A stretch of DNA of 64,000 bases. It comes from an uncultured Clostridium sp. GTDB lineage: Bacteria; Bacillota; Clostridia; Lachnospirales; Lachnospiraceae. The stretch covers positions 62,001-126,000 of the forward strand of contig UPYT01000004.1 of the NCBI GenBank assembly GCA_900538475.1, written 5' to 3'. Each line of letters opens with the position of its first letter. Position 1 is the stretch's first letter. Of this stretch, positions 8,468-17,598 are shown piece by piece. The translations under genes were made by a program, and so were the position numbers. Under the pieces are notes generated by a model. That model saw only the letters and a program-made list of their open reading frames with translations, did not search any database and had not been told where the DNA came from.

Positions 8468-8595
8468 ATTATAGGAAATTATGTCATATGAAATAAAAAT
8501 GCTTTGTGGAGATTGCAGATTTCACATCGGAGGAATCTCCAATGCTTCTTGTTCGGCAAAGCAGTACAAGAAAATGCCTCATCCTGAACAGTTAC
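8465..8595. repeat. Composite dispersed repeat: family B 5' part joined to an inverted family A element end
   Basis: Bases 8470-8520 match the start of the family B repeat also found at 46365 and 50663 (TATAGGAAATTATGTCATATG here). Bases 8521-8595, read on the minus strand, match the first 75 bases of the mobile element at 12385 with roughly 83 percent identity by eye, beginning GTAACTGTTCAGG. The element end abuts the ABC ATPase stop codon. No second terminal repeat is visible, so this copy looks truncated or recombined. Confidence 0.7.
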
Positions 8596-8597
8596 AT

Positions 8598-9359
8598 TTA
8601 TGAAATCAGTTCTTTCCACACTTGGTGGAAATATCCCGAAAATTCCGGTGCATTTCTCCGTTTTAGGGGAGTGTCATATTTTTCTGGAAAAGAAATTGGA
8701 AAAACAGCTTTTACTTTTCCAGGACGGCGGGAAAGAACCAGAATCCGGTCAGCCATACTGATTGCTTCGGAAAGATCATGGGTAATCAGCAAGGCTGTTT
8801 TTTGTGTGTCCCGGATAATGGCGCTGATATCGTCACAAACAGACAGCCGGGTCTGATAGTCCAGAGCGGAAAAAGGTTCGTCCAGAAGCAGAAGCTCTGG
8901 TTTCAGGGCCAGGGTTCGAATCAAAGCGGCCCGTTGGCGCATACCGCCGGAAAGCTCAGATGGGCGGGATTGTTCAAAGCCGCCTAAACCATAGGAGCGA
9001 AGCATTTCTTTCAGCTCTTTTTGGGCGGTGCTGCTTTGCTTTTTTTGGATCTCCAGTCCGAGAGATACATTTCCATAGATGGTGCGCCATTCAAACAGAT
9101 GATCCTTTTGAAACATGTATCCGATGGTAGCGGGGGAGTCGCGGATGGGAATACCGTCAATGAGAATGCTTCCCTCCTCAGGCTGGAGCAGACCGCTTAA
9201 AAGAGAGAGCAGAGTAGATTTGCCGCATCCGGACGGGCCCACTACAGCGAGAAATTCTCCGGGATTTATAAAAAAAGAAATATTAGAAAGCGCCGGAGTT
9301 TCTCCTTCCATGGTGTGGTAGGAATAACTGACGCTGCAGGCTTCAAGCTTTGGTTTCAT
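8598..9359 (-). CDS. ABC transporter ATPase, nitrate/sulfonate/taurine type, orphan
   Basis: 253 residues with Walker A GPSGCGKST, signature LSGGM, Walker B LLLLDEP and switch His in LLITHD, all intact. Sequence style matches SsuB/TauB/NrtD ATPases (NAL family). Its AGGAGG site is 8 bases upstream of ATG 9359. No permease or binding protein lies next to it on either side: downstream is a dispersed repeat and the terminator of a convergent operon, upstream a divergent hydrolase. It either works with subunits encoded elsewhere or is the remnant of a broken operon. Confidence 0.88.
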   Translation of the reverse strand: MKPKLEACSVSYSYHTMEGETPALSNISFFINPGEFLAVVGPSGCGKSTLLSLLSGLLQPEEGSILIDGIPIRDSPATIGYMFQKDHLFEWRTIYGNVSLGLEIQKKQSSTAQKELKEMLRSYGLGGFEQSRPSELSGGMRQRAALIRTLALKPELLLLDEPFSALDYQTRLSVCDDISAIIRDTQKTALLITHDLSEAISMADRILVLSRRPGKVKAVFPISFPEKYDTPLKRRNAPEFSGYFHQVWKELIS

Positions 9360-9466
9360 ATGGATTGCCTCCTATTCATAAGTTTCAGACAGTAGATACC
9401 GCATACTACAGTTTATGACAGCTTCAGGATGGGGGACACTGGGTTCTCCTTCTATAAAGAAATTAT

Positions 9467-9502
9467 TTGACATTCTCATAGTACGTCTTTAAAATAGACG
9501 TA
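9467..9502 (+). promoter_or_regulatory. Promoter of the metallo-hydrolase gene with palindromic operator over the -10
   Basis: TTGACA (9467-9472) and TAAAAT (9490-9495) are 17 bases apart. A perfect 7-bp inverted repeat, TACGTCT and AGACGTA (9482-9488 and 9496-9502), frames the -10 exactly, which is a typical repressor operator position. The cognate regulator is not visible nearby. Confidence 0.72.
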
Positions 9503-9526
9503 GAGAAGGGAGGAGGGAAAGTGTAT

Positions 9527-10555
9527 ATGGAAGAGGTTTTTGAAAATATATACGAACATACCATCCGGTATCCGGGACAGAGATATGTTCCCCGCAATCT
9601 TTTTATAGTGAAGCAACCTATTCGAAGTCTGATGGTGGATACCTCTATGGATACCCCTCAGGACAGGGAGATCATAGATAAGATGCTGGAACGTCTGGAT
9701 ATTTCCTGTCGGGAATTGGATATTTTTATTACCCATGACCATCCGGATCACAGCGGGCTTGTGCAGTATTATGCGGCAAAGGGCGCTCGGATTCTGATGA
9801 ATCCAGATGAGACAAAAAAGAGAGCAGATCTGCGCCACTGTTATCTCGCTGATGAGGCTACACGGATTGCCAGCCTCAGAACGGTGGGGGTGACGGAGGA
9901 ATATACGCCGGAGCTGTTTAGGACGATTATGGAGTATACAGACAGAACCTATGAGAGTATAGGAAAAACAGAGGATTTTGATTTTGTTCCTACACCGCCG
10001 GGAACGGTGCTTCATTACGGGAAATTTCATTTTCAGGTGGTTCCTCTGCGGGGGCATACCAACGGTCAGTGCGGACTTTATGATGAGGAACATAAGCTTC
10101 TTTTCTGTGGGGATCAGATTATGACAGATATTGTTCCTATTGTCTGTACCCAGTACAAGGACTGGGGAATGCTGCGCAGTTACCTCAGTAGCCTGGAACA
10201 GCTGAAGCATTTTTATGCGGACTGTCTCTTTCTGCCGGCTCATGGCGGACAGATCCGGGATATTGGAAAAGAGGTAGACCGGGTTGTTCAGGGATATATG
10301 GATAAATGTTCCATTATGAAGCGGGTGTTAGAGGAGGACGGAGGTTTTCTGACTACCAGAGATGTGGGTGTGAGAGCTTATGGAAGAAGTCAGGGACCGC
10401 CAGATTACCAGCATTTTATGTCCTGTACCCAGATCTGGGTAAAAACTTTCTCCTGCCTGGAGTATCTATATGGGGAGGGCTTTCTGGAACGGAAGGATAA
10501 AGAGGGCATTTTGTACTGGAAAGCGAAGAAACCCCTTGCATTTCACATATTGTAG
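9527..10555 (+). CDS. MBL-fold metallo-hydrolase
   Basis: 342 residues. The zinc motif HxHxDH is present as THDHPDHSG, followed by further metal ligands in LRGHTNGQCGLYD and LFCGDQI. A C-terminal helical extension of about 80 residues follows the MBL core, as in the lactonase/glyoxalase-II-like group with an extra domain. Start choice is between GTG 9521 (AGGAGG 4 bases away) and ATG 9527 (10 bases away); ATG is given. It stands alone, divergent from the ABC ATPase. The substrate is not predictable. Confidence 0.82.
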   Translation: MEEVFENIYEHTIRYPGQRYVPRNLFIVKQPIRSLMVDTSMDTPQDREIIDKMLERLDISCRELDIFITHDHPDHSGLVQYYAAKGARILMNPDETKKRADLRHCYLADEATRIASLRTVGVTEEYTPELFRTIMEYTDRTYESIGKTEDFDFVPTPPGTVLHYGKFHFQVVPLRGHTNGQCGLYDEEHKLLFCGDQIMTDIVPIVCTQYKDWGMLRSYLSSLEQLKHFYADCLFLPAHGGQIRDIGKEVDRVVQGYMDKCSIMKRVLEEDGGFLTTRDVGVRAYGRSQGPPDYQHFMSCTQIWVKTFSCLEYLYGEGFLERKDKEGILYWKAKKPLAFHIL

Positions 10556-10564
10556 TGTTATACT
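10536..10564 (+). promoter_or_regulatory. Promoter of the rimP-nusA-infB operon
   Basis: TTGCAT (10536-10541) and TATACT (10559-10564) are separated by 17 bases. The -35 lies within the last codons of the upstream hydrolase. It is the only good match before rimP, giving a leader of about 115 bases. Confidence 0.65.
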
Positions 10565-10594
10565 ACATATGATAACATGATAGAGTGACTAATA

Positions 10595-10618
10595 GAGAGT
10601 GGGCAGATGTCCACTCTC
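10595..10618 (+). terminator. Leader hairpin upstream of rimP (terminator or attenuator)
   Basis: An 8-bp perfect stem, GAGAGTGG / CCACTCTC, with an 8-base loop is followed by a short T-rich stretch (ACTTTTAT). It ends hydrolase transcripts weakly or sits in the rimP leader downstream of the predicted promoter, where it could attenuate. Confidence 0.5.
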
Positions 10619-10687
10619 ACTTTTATGTATCAGAAGTTTCAGGAGATACATAATATGGTCTGCAGCAGAAGGAAGAGAGGTGAAATC

Positions 10688-11155
10688 ATGACCAGAAAAG
10701 AAACTTATGAATCCAGAACAGAGCAGTTTCTGCTGCCGCTTCTTGAAGAGCATCAGTTTGAGCTGGTAGATGTAGAATATGTAAAGGAAGCGGGAAACTG
10801 GTACCTGAGAGCCTACATTGACAAAGAAGGCGGAATTACCGTAGATGACTGTGAGGTAATCAGCCGTGTGCTCAGTGACTGGCTGGATAAAGAGGACTTT
10901 ATTGAGGACAGCTACATTCTGGAGGTCAGCTCTCCGGGACTGGGCAGACCCCTGAAGAAGGATAAGGACTTTGAGCGGAGTCTGGGAGAACAGGTGGAGA
11001 TTCGCCTGTACAAGGCACGCAATAAGCAGAAGGAATTTGAGGGCGTCCTGAAGTCTTATGACAAGGATACCGTAACTATTGAGACAGAAGATGGAAACCA
11101 GGAAACATTTGAACGGGGAGACATCGCGCTGATTCGTCTGGCGCTTGATTTCTGA
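10688..11155 (+). CDS. rimP: Ribosome maturation factor RimP
   Basis: 155 residues, normal for RimP, which assists 30S subunit assembly. The N-terminal domain has ELVDVEYVKEAGNWYLRAYID and the conserved LEVSSPGLGRPL. The C-terminal SH3-like domain follows (VEIRLYKARN...FEGVL). ATG 10688 is chosen because AGAGGTGA lies just upstream and homologues start here; an in-frame upstream extension overlaps the leader hairpin. First gene of the translation operon. Confidence 0.95.
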   Translation: MTRKETYESRTEQFLLPLLEEHQFELVDVEYVKEAGNWYLRAYIDKEGGITVDDCEVISRVLSDWLDKEDFIEDSYILEVSSPGLGRPLKKDKDFERSLGEQVEIRLYKARNKQKEFEGVLKSYDKDTVTIETEDGNQETFERGDIALIRLALDF

Positions 11156-11219
11156 TTTTACAGGAGAATACGTCCTGTGAACGATAGCAGAAGCGTATTG
11201 GATTTTAGGAGGATAAACC

Positions 11220-12371
11220 ATGAATAAGGAATTAATTGAAGCACTGGATTTGCTGGAAAAAGAAAAAAATATCAGCAAGGAAACACTGCTGGAGGCCATT
11301 GAGAACTCTCTTCTGACTGCCTGCAAGAACCATTTCGGAAAGGCTGACAATGTTAAGGTCAACATCAATCCGCAGACAGGTGATTTTTCTGTTTATGCAG
11401 AAAAAGAAGTAGTGGAAGAGGTAGAAGATCCGGTGATGCAGATCAGTCTGGCTGAGGCCAAGATGAAGAGCCCCAAGTACAATCTGGGTGATGTGGTTCA
11501 TTTCCCCATTGAGTCCAAGTCCTTTGGCCGTATTGCCACCCAGAATGCAAAGAATGTGATTCTGCAGAAAATCCGTGAGGAAGAGCGCAGCATGCAGTTT
11601 AACGAATGGTACCGGAAGGAGAAGGATGTGGTAACCGGTATTGTGCAGCGTTATCTGGGCCGCAATGTAAGCATTAACCTGGGCCGCGTAGACGCTATTT
11701 TAAACGAGGCAGAGCAGGTGAAGGGTGAGGTATTTAAGCCGACTGAGCGCATTAAGGTATTTGTGCTGGAGGTAAAGGATACTCCCAAGGGACCGCGTAT
11801 TTCTGTTTCCAGAACTCATCCGGATCTGGTAAAACGTCTGTTTGAGGAAGAGGTAACAGAGGTAAAGGACGGTACGGTTGAAATTAAGGCTATTGCCCGT
11901 GAGGCAGGCTCCAGAACCAAGATTGCTGTCTGGTCCAATGATCCGAACGTGGATCCGGTTGGCGCATGTGTCGGTATGAACGGTGCAAGAGTCAACTCCA
12001 TTGTTAATGAGCTGAGAGGCGAGAAGATCGATATTATTATCTGGGATGAAAATCCGGCATTCCTGATTGAGAATGCGCTGAGCCCTGCAAAGGTAATCTG
12101 CGTTGTGGCAGATGAGGAATCAAGAGAGGCTCAGGTAATTGTTCCGGATTATCAGCTTTCTCTGGCAATCGGTAAAGAGGGCCAGAATGCAAGACTGGCA
12201 GCAAGACTGACCGGATACAAGATTGATATCAAGAGCGAGACACAGGCCCGTGAGATGGGACTGTTCGAGGAGATGGGCATTGATTATCAGGAAGAGGGCG
12301 TATATGACAACCTTGATGCAGATTTCGAGGTTTCCGCTACTGACGAATATTCAGCCGAGGTTTCCGAATAA
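11220..12371 (+). CDS. nusA: Transcription termination/antitermination factor NusA
   Basis: 383 residues, the Firmicutes length without the proteobacterial C-terminal acidic repeats. The N-terminal RNA-polymerase-binding domain runs to about residue 130, then an S1 domain (about 135-200), then two KH domains. The hallmark DPVGACVGMNGARVNSI and LAIGKEGQNARLAARL stretches are present. It modulates pausing, termination and antitermination. AGGAGG is close upstream. A mobile element begins 13 bases after its stop. Confidence 0.97.
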   Translation: MNKELIEALDLLEKEKNISKETLLEAIENSLLTACKNHFGKADNVKVNINPQTGDFSVYAEKEVVEEVEDPVMQISLAEAKMKSPKYNLGDVVHFPIESKSFGRIATQNAKNVILQKIREEERSMQFNEWYRKEKDVVTGIVQRYLGRNVSINLGRVDAILNEAEQVKGEVFKPTERIKVFVLEVKDTPKGPRISVSRTHPDLVKRLFEEEVTEVKDGTVEIKAIAREAGSRTKIAVWSNDPNVDPVGACVGMNGARVNSIVNELRGEKIDIIIWDENPAFLIENALSPAKVICVVADEESREAQVIVPDYQLSLAIGKEGQNARLAARLTGYKIDIKSETQAREMGLFEEMGIDYQEEGVYDNLDADFEVSATDEYSAEVSE

Positions 12372-12384
12372 ACCGTAACAGAAT

Positions 12385-12537
12385 GTAACTACTCAGGACG
12401 GGGCATCTTCTTGTCCGGCAAAGCCGAACAAGAAGCGTCGGAGATTCCTCCAATGTGAGAACTGGCTGGAAAATCCGCTTACAAGCAAGCTTGACATGGA
12501 TTTTTTTGACAGATCTCCTGCCGTCCTGAATCGTTAC
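12385..12537 (+). mobile_element. 153-bp MITE-like element (family A) with terminal inverted repeats and 8-bp target duplication
   Basis: Left end GTAACTACTCAGGACGG and the inverted right end GTAACGATTCAGGACGG match at 15 of 17 bases. The sequence AACAGAAT directly flanks both ends (12377-12384 and 12538-12545), a perfect 8-bp target-site duplication. Inside is a strong stem, CTTCTTGT-CCGGC paired with GCCGA-ACAAGAAG, and no open reading frame. Related copies sit at 8521-8595 and 60054-60110. It lies between nusA and ylxR within the operon. Confidence 0.88.
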
Positions 12538-12575
12538 AACAGAATGTGGATGAAAAGCAGATAGGATGTGAGAAT

Positions 12576-12848
12576 TTGGTAAGTGCAAAGAAGGTTCCCC
12601 AGCGGCAGTGTGTCGGCTGTGGGGAAATGAAAAACAAAAAAGAGATGATTCGGATTTTGAAGACTCCGGAAGGAACCTTTACGCTGGATATCACCGGCAG
12701 AAAAAACGGACGGGGAGCTTACCTATGTCCCTGTATGGAGTGCTTCCGCAAGGCGGTAAAGGGCAGGGGTCTGGAGCGCTCTTTTAAGATGGCGATTCCG
12801 AAAGAGGTATATGAGACACTGGAAAAGGAGATGGAGCAGCTTGGATAA
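12576..12848 (+). CDS. ylxR: YlxR family RNA-binding protein (RnpM)
   Basis: About 90 residues with the YlxR hallmark PQRQCVGCGEMKNKKEMIRI and a central GRKNGRGAYLC motif. In Bacillus subtilis YlxR/RnpM binds and modulates RNase P; the gene lies next to nusA across Firmicutes. The start is uncertain: TTG 12576 has an AGGATGTGAG-like site, while GTG 12546 has none and falls inside the duplicated target of the adjacent element. The insertion may therefore have replaced the original upstream region. Confidence 0.88.
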   Translation: MVSAKKVPQRQCVGCGEMKNKKEMIRILKTPEGTFTLDITGRKNGRGAYLCPCMECFRKAVKGRGLERSFKMAIPKEVYETLEKEMEQLG

Positions 12849-13176
12849 CCGACAGAAGATTTTAAATCTGATTGGCCTTGCAACCAAGGCCGGGAAAACA
12901 GCCAGCGGAGAGTTTTCTACGGAAAAAGCGGTAAAGGGCGGCACTGCCCATCTGGTGATTGTATCGGAAGAGGCATCTGACAATACGAAAAAAATGTTCA
13001 CCAATATGTGTACTTACTATAAAGTTCCAATCTGCTATTTCGGCGGAAAAGATGAGCTGGGCCATGCCATGGGAAAGGAGATGCGGGCATCTCTTGCTGT
13101 GGTAGAGGAAGGGCTGGCAAAGGCAATCGTGAAACAAATGAATATGATCGGAGGTAGTGAGTGTGAGAGTAAATGA
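12841..13176 (+). CDS. L7Ae/L30e family ribosomal-type protein (YlxQ)
   Basis: 111 residues of the L7Ae fold ([23 protein letters not shown] start, [12 protein letters not shown] middle). YlxQ homologues bind kink-turn RNA. The TTG start at 12841 overlaps the end of ylxR by 8 bases and has AAGGAG 10 bases upstream, so it is coupled to ylxR. Longer in-frame starts would run deep into ylxR and lack a site. The family always sits between ylxR and infB, as here. Confidence 0.87.
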   Translation: MDNRQKILNLIGLATKAGKTASGEFSTEKAVKGGTAHLVIVSEEASDNTKKMFTNMCTYYKVPICYFGGKDELGHAMGKEMRASLAVVEEGLAKAIVKQMNMIGGSECESK

Positions 13177-16153
13177 ACTGGCAAAAGAGATAGGAAAAAC
13201 AAGTAAGGAGGTGTTGGATGTGCTTCAGAAAGAGAATCAGGATGTAAAATCCCATTCCTCCAATATTACCGATGCACAGGTAGGTATGGTAAAAAAGGCA
13301 TTTGATGGCGCCGGAGATAAGAAGGCAGAGGGAGATTCACCGAAAAAGAAATTGGCGGCTGTATATCGTCCGCAGAACTCCCAGCAGCGTCCGACTCAGC
13401 GCCCTCAGAACCAGCAGCGTTCTCAGCAGAGCACTGCAGCGCGTCCGCAGAGTCAGCCGCAGCAGAGCAGCGCTCCGGCAGGCCAGACTCCTGTACGGGA
13501 GGCGGCAGCTCCGGCAGCACCGGCTGCTTCTCAGACAGCAGAACCGGCTCAGAATCAGACAGCAGGACGTGAGGTAAGAAATCATGGCGGCTTTAGCGGC
13601 AGCCGTGACAATCGCAGTCAGGGCGGCTTTAATGGCAATCGTGATAACCGCGACAATCGCGGCCAGGGCGGCTTTAATGGAAACCGTGATAACCGTGATA
13701 ATCGCAGTCAGGGCGGCTTTAATGGCAATCGTGATAACCGCGACAATCGCGGCCAGGGCGGCTTTAATGGCAATCGTGATAATCGCGATAACCGTGGGCA
13801 GGGCGGCTTTAATGGAAACCGTGATAACCGTGGCCAGGGCGGCTTCAGCGGCAGTCGTGACAACCGTGGTCAGGGTGGCTTTAATGGCAATCGTGATAAC
13901 CGCGACAATCGCGGCCAGGGCGGCTTTGGGGGAAACAGAGACGGAAGAAGCCAGGGCCAGGGCGGTTTTGGCGGCAACCGCGACAATCGCGGCCAGGGCG
14001 GCTTTGGAGGAAACCGGGACGGAAGAAGCCAGGGCCAGGGTGGTTTTGGCGGCAATCGTGATAACCGTGGCCAGGGCGGCTTTGGCGGCAATCGCGACAA
14101 TCGCGGCGGCCAGGGCAGCTTCGGAGGAAACAGAGACGGAAGAAGTCAGGGTCAGGGCGGCTTTGGAGGAAACCGCAGCGGTTCCGGCCGTCAGGGCCAG
14201 AGAGACGGCGGTGCAAAGAATTACGATACACCGATTCAGACTAAGCCCAGCAGCAACCGTCAGGTAAAGAATGCCCACAAAAACGATCGTTATGATAAAA
14301 CAAGAAATATGGAGGACGGAGCAGGACGCAAGGGCGGAAAGGTTTCTAAGCATCCATTTATTATGCCTCAGAAGCCAGTGGCAGAGAAGGTGGAAGAAAC
14401 CATTAAGATGATTACCATTCCTGAGTCTCTGACCATTAAGGAGCTTGCTGAAAAGATGAAGCTGCAGCCCTCTGCAATTGTAAAGAAGCTGTTTTTGCAG
14501 GGACAGATTGTAACCTTAAACTCTGAGATCGATTTTGAAAAGGCAGAAGAGATTGCCATGGAGTATGAGGTTCTCTGTGAGAAGGAAGAAAAGGTAGACG
14601 TAATTGCCGAGCTTTTGAAGGAGGATGAGGAAAACGAGGAGGATATGGTTTCCAGACCGCCGGTTGTCTGCGTTATGGGCCATGTTGACCACGGTAAAAC
14701 CTCTCTTCTGGATGCAATCAGACAGAGTAATGTAACCTCCAGAGAGGCAGGCGGTATTACCCAGCACATCGGTGCTTATACTGTAGATGTACGGGGACAG
14801 CAGATTACATTCCTGGATACACCGGGACATGAGGCATTTACTGCTATGCGTATGCGCGGCGCTCAGTCTACGGATATTGCTATTCTGGTTGTTGCTGCTG
14901 ACGACGGTGTTATGCCTCAGACCATTGAGGCTATTAACCATGCAAAGGCAGCAGAGGTAGAGATTATTGTTGCAATCAACAAGATCGATAAGCCCAGCGC
15001 CAATGTAGACAGAGTAAAGCAGGAGCTGTCTGAGTATGAGCTGATTCCCGAGGACTGGGGCGGCAGCACCATTTTTGTTCCTGTTTCTGCTCATACAAAA
15101 GAAGGAATTCCGGAGCTTCTGGAAATGATTCTTCTGGCAGCAGAGGTGAAGGAGTTAAAGGCGAACCCCAACCGCAAGGCAAGAGGTCTTGTAATTGAGG
15201 CAGAGCTGGATAAAGGAAAAGGACCGGTAGCAACTATTCTGGTACAGAAGGGTACCCTGCGGGTTGGAGATAATGTAACAGCAGGTCCTTGCTATGGTAA
15301 GGTTCGTGCGATGATGGATGATAAGGGACGCCGCGTAAAAGAGGCAGGTCCGTCCATGCCAGTTGAGATCCTGGGACTGAACGACGTTCCGGGTGCAGGA
15401 GATGTGCTGATGTCTACAGAAAACGAGAAAGAAGCACGTTCCTATGCAGAGACTTTCATTGCAGAAAGCAAGAACAAGCTGCTTGAGGATACCAAATCCA
15501 AGCTGTCCCTGGATGATCTGTTCAGTCAGATTAAGGCAGGCAATGTAAAAGAACTGCCGCTGATTATCAAGGCTGACGTACAGGGTTCTGTAGAGGCAGT
15601 AAAGCAGAGTCTTGTAAAGCTGTCCAACGAAGAGGTTGTAGTAAAGGTTATTCACGGCGGCGTAGGCGCAATCAACGAGTCCGACGTTTCCTTGGCATCT
15701 GCATCCAATGCAATTATTATCGGTTTCAACGTGCGTCCTGACGCAACAGCCAAATCCATTGCAGAGCGAGAAAAAGTAGATCTCCGTCTGTACCGTGTAA
15801 TTTACCAGGCAATCGAGGATGTAGAGGCTGCTATGAAGGGTATGCTGGATCCGGTTTTCGAGGAAAAGGTAATTGGTCACGCAGTGGTTCGTCAGACTTT
15901 CAAGGCATCCGGAGTAGGTACTATTGCAGGCGCATATGTTATGGACGGAAAGTTCCAGAGAGGCTGTTCCTGCCGCATTACCCGCGACGGCGAGCAGATC
16001 TTCGATGGCGGCCTGGCATCTCTGAAGCGGTTTAAGGATGACGTGAAGGAAGTAGCAACCGGCTATGAGTGCGGACTTGTATTCGAGAAGTTTAACGATA
16101 TTCAGGAAGATGATATGGTAGAGGCATACATGATGGTTGAGGTGCCCCGCTAA
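13163..16153 (+). CDS. infB: Translation initiation factor IF-2
   Basis: 996 residues. The N-terminal IF2N domain ([19 protein letters not shown]) is followed by a Gln/Pro/Ala linker and an exceptional Gly/Asn/Arg/Asp repeat tract (residues 142-346). A second IF2N-like domain and the GTPase come next: G1 [15 protein letters not shown] at residue 506, G3 DTPGHEAF, G4 NKID. Then come domains II-IV that bind initiator tRNA. GTG 13163 is chosen because GGAGGT (13150-13155) is 7 bases upstream; GTG 13157 is only one base away. It overlaps the YlxQ gene by 14 bases. Confidence 0.97.
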   Translation: MRVNELAKEIGKTSKEVLDVLQKENQDVKSHSSNITDAQVGMVKKAFDGAGDKKAEGDSPKKKLAAVYRPQNSQQRPTQRPQNQQRSQQSTAARPQSQPQQSSAPAGQTPVREAAAPAAPAASQTAEPAQNQTAGREVRNHGGFSGSRDNRSQGGFNGNRDNRDNRGQGGFNGNRDNRDNRSQGGFNGNRDNRDNRGQGGFNGNRDNRDNRGQGGFNGNRDNRGQGGFSGSRDNRGQGGFNGNRDNRDNRGQGGFGGNRDGRSQGQGGFGGNRDNRGQGGFGGNRDGRSQGQGGFGGNRDNRGQGGFGGNRDNRGGQGSFGGNRDGRSQGQGGFGGNRSGSGRQGQRDGGAKNYDTPIQTKPSSNRQVKNAHKNDRYDKTRNMEDGAGRKGGKVSKHPFIMPQKPVAEKVEETIKMITIPESLTIKELAEKMKLQPSAIVKKLFLQGQIVTLNSEIDFEKAEEIAMEYEVLCEKEEKVDVIAELLKEDEENEEDMVSRPPVVCVMGHVDHGKTSLLDAIRQSNVTSREAGGITQHIGAYTVDVRGQQITFLDTPGHEAFTAMRMRGAQSTDIAILVVAADDGVMPQTIEAINHAKAAEVEIIVAINKIDKPSANVDRVKQELSEYELIPEDWGGSTIFVPVSAHTKEGIPELLEMILLAAEVKELKANPNRKARGLVIEAELDKGKGPVATILVQKGTLRVGDNVTAGPCYGKVRAMMDDKGRRVKEAGPSMPVEILGLNDVPGAGDVLMSTENEKEARSYAETFIAESKNKLLEDTKSKLSLDDLFSQIKAGNVKELPLIIKADVQGSVEAVKQSLVKLSNEEVVVKVIHGGVGAINESDVSLASASNAIIIGFNVRPDATAKSIAEREKVDLRLYRVIYQAIEDVEAAMKGMLDPVFEEKVIGHAVVRQTFKASGVGTIAGAYVMDGKFQRGCSCRITRDGEQIFDGGLASLKRFKDDVKEVATGYECGLVFEKFNDIQEDDMVEAYMMVEVPR
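13586..14200 (+). repeat. Tandem RGG-like repeat tract within infB
   Basis: About 15 imperfect in-frame units of 12-15 residues, each built on GGF(N/G)GNRDNRGQ or [14 protein letters not shown], encode residues 142-346 of IF-2. The first half uses the [15 protein letters not shown] form and the second the GGFGG form, so the tract grew in two rounds. The composition creates long meaningless open frames on the other strand. Confidence 0.9.
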
Positions 16154-16210
16154 GCTTCATTCCGGGCGTGTGGCCGGCCAATGCCGCCTGACATCAGGAA
16201 GGAAAGAAAT

Positions 16211-16576
16211 ATGAGAAAAAACAGCATTAAAAATACAAGAATTAATATGGAAGTACAGCGGGAATTAAGTGAAATTATCCGTCTGGAAATCAAGGATCCC
16301 CGGGTAAACGGCGCCATGACCAGCGTTGTTGCAGTAGAAGTGACTCCGGATCTGAAATACTGCAAGGCATACATCAGTGTCCTTGGAGACGAGGAACGGG
16401 CAAAAGAGGCGATTACAGGTCTGAAAAGCGCGGTGGGCTATATCCGCCGCGAGCTTGCCCGCCGTGTGAACCTGCGGAATACACCGGAAATCAGCTTTGT
16501 GCTGGATCAGTCCATTGAGCATGGCGTAAATATGTCAAGGCTCATTGACGAGGTAACCAGAGACTTGAAAGATTGA
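16211..16576 (+). CDS. rbfA: Ribosome-binding factor A
   Basis: 121 residues, full length. RbfA helps mature the 16S rRNA 5' end in the 30S subunit. Its KH-like fold is seen in the N-terminal RINMEVQRELSEIIRLEIKDPRV and the VTPDLKYCKAYISVLGDEE region. ATG 16211 has AGGAAGGAAAG upstream and is the homologous start. It follows infB by 57 bases in the operon. Confidence 0.95.
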   Translation: MRKNSIKNTRINMEVQRELSEIIRLEIKDPRVNGAMTSVVAVEVTPDLKYCKAYISVLGDEERAKEAITGLKSAVGYIRRELARRVNLRNTPEISFVLDQSIEHGVNMSRLIDEVTRDLKD

Positions 16577-16629
16577 TGGCATCGTAAAGAAAGACAGATG
16601 GTGCAGGATTGATGGAAAGGGTGAGGATC

Positions 16630-17598
16630 ATGCAGAGGAACAGATTGCTGCAGATGGTAGAAGAAGCAAAGACGATCGCCGTTCTGGGACATATTCGTCC
16701 CGACGGCGACTGTATCGGCTCCTGTCTGGCGGTATGCAACTATTTAAAGGAGCAGTATCCAGAAAAAAATGTTCAGGTTTATCTGGAGAAACCGCCGGTA
16801 AAATTCAGTTATCTTGATTATTTTGATCAGATCAGCCAGAACCCGGCAGAGGATGTTATCTACGATTTATGTATCTGCCTGGACAGCGCTGACAAAGAGA
16901 GGCTGGGTGCATTTGTCCGTTATCTTGATACGGCAGCCCACAGTATCTGTCTGGATCACCACATTACAAACAGAGGATACTGCGAGGAAAATGTGGTCTT
17001 GCCGGACGCCAGCTCCACCTGTGAGGTTGTTTATGGCTTCCTGGAAAAAGATAAAATCAGCACAGCAGCAGCGGCCTGTATCTATACAGGAATTATTCAC
17101 GATACTAATGTATTTAAAAACAGCAACACTACGGCAAAAACCATGGAAGCTGCCGGAGATATGATGAGCCGCGGCATTCCGTTTTCCAGAATTATTGATG
17201 AAAGCTTTTACCGGAAAACCTATGTGCAGAATCAGATCCTGGGCCGTGCACTTCTGGAAAGCGTGACCTTCCGGGAGGGAAAATGCATATTCAGCGTGGT
17301 TCGCCGCAAGGATATGGAATTCTATGGAGTAGAAAGCTCCGATTTGGACGGAATTGTGGATCAGATGCGGGTAACGGAAGGCGTGGAGGTTGCAATTTTC
17401 CTTCACGAAATGGAAAATCATGTGTACAAGGTCAGCATGCGCTCCAATAACTATGTGGATGTCAGCAAGGTTGCTGCCTATTTCGGCGGCGGCGGTCATG
17501 TGAGAGCTGCCGGATGTACGATGAGCGGAAGCGTACATGATGTCATCAACAATCTGTCCGGGCATATTGACAGACAGATGAAGGAGTATGAAGCGTAG
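16630..17598 (+). CDS. nrnA: DHH/DHHA1 phosphoesterase, NrnA-like (oligoribonuclease / pAp phosphatase)
   Basis: 322 residues. DHH-family metal motifs are visible: GHIRPDGDCIGS, the CLDHHITN motif and a C-terminal DHHA1 GGGGHVRAAG. NrnA degrades nanoRNAs and 3'-phosphoadenosine 5'-phosphate, and in Firmicutes its gene lies between rbfA and truB, as here. Start is either ATG 16630 (AAAGGGTGAGG upstream) or ATG 16612; the former fits homologues better. Its stop overlaps the truB start (TAGTG). Confidence 0.92.
   Translation: MQRNRLLQMVEEAKTIAVLGHIRPDGDCIGSCLAVCNYLKEQYPEKNVQVYLEKPPVKFSYLDYFDQISQNPAEDVIYDLCICLDSADKERLGAFVRYLDTAAHSICLDHHITNRGYCEENVVLPDASSTCEVVYGFLEKDKISTAAAACIYTGIIHDTNVFKNSNTTAKTMEAAGDMMSRGIPFSRIIDESFYRKTYVQNQILGRALLESVTFREGKCIFSVVRRKDMEFYGVESSDLDGIVDQMRVTEGVEVAIFLHEMENHVYKVSMRSNNYVDVSKVAAYFGGGGHVRAAGCTMSGSVHDVINNLSGHIDRQMKEYEA

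Noticed and set aside
13586..14200. Array-like repetition that might suggest a CRISPR
   Set aside because: Units are in-frame coding repeats of IF-2 with no constant spacer length, and no cas genes are near.
13337..14353. Long open frames on the minus strand and in a second plus-strand frame within infB (Ala/Val/Ile-rich)
   Set aside because: They arise from the repetitive GC-rich code for the Gly/Asn/Arg tract; no ribosome binding site, and they repeat with the same period as the IF-2 repeats.
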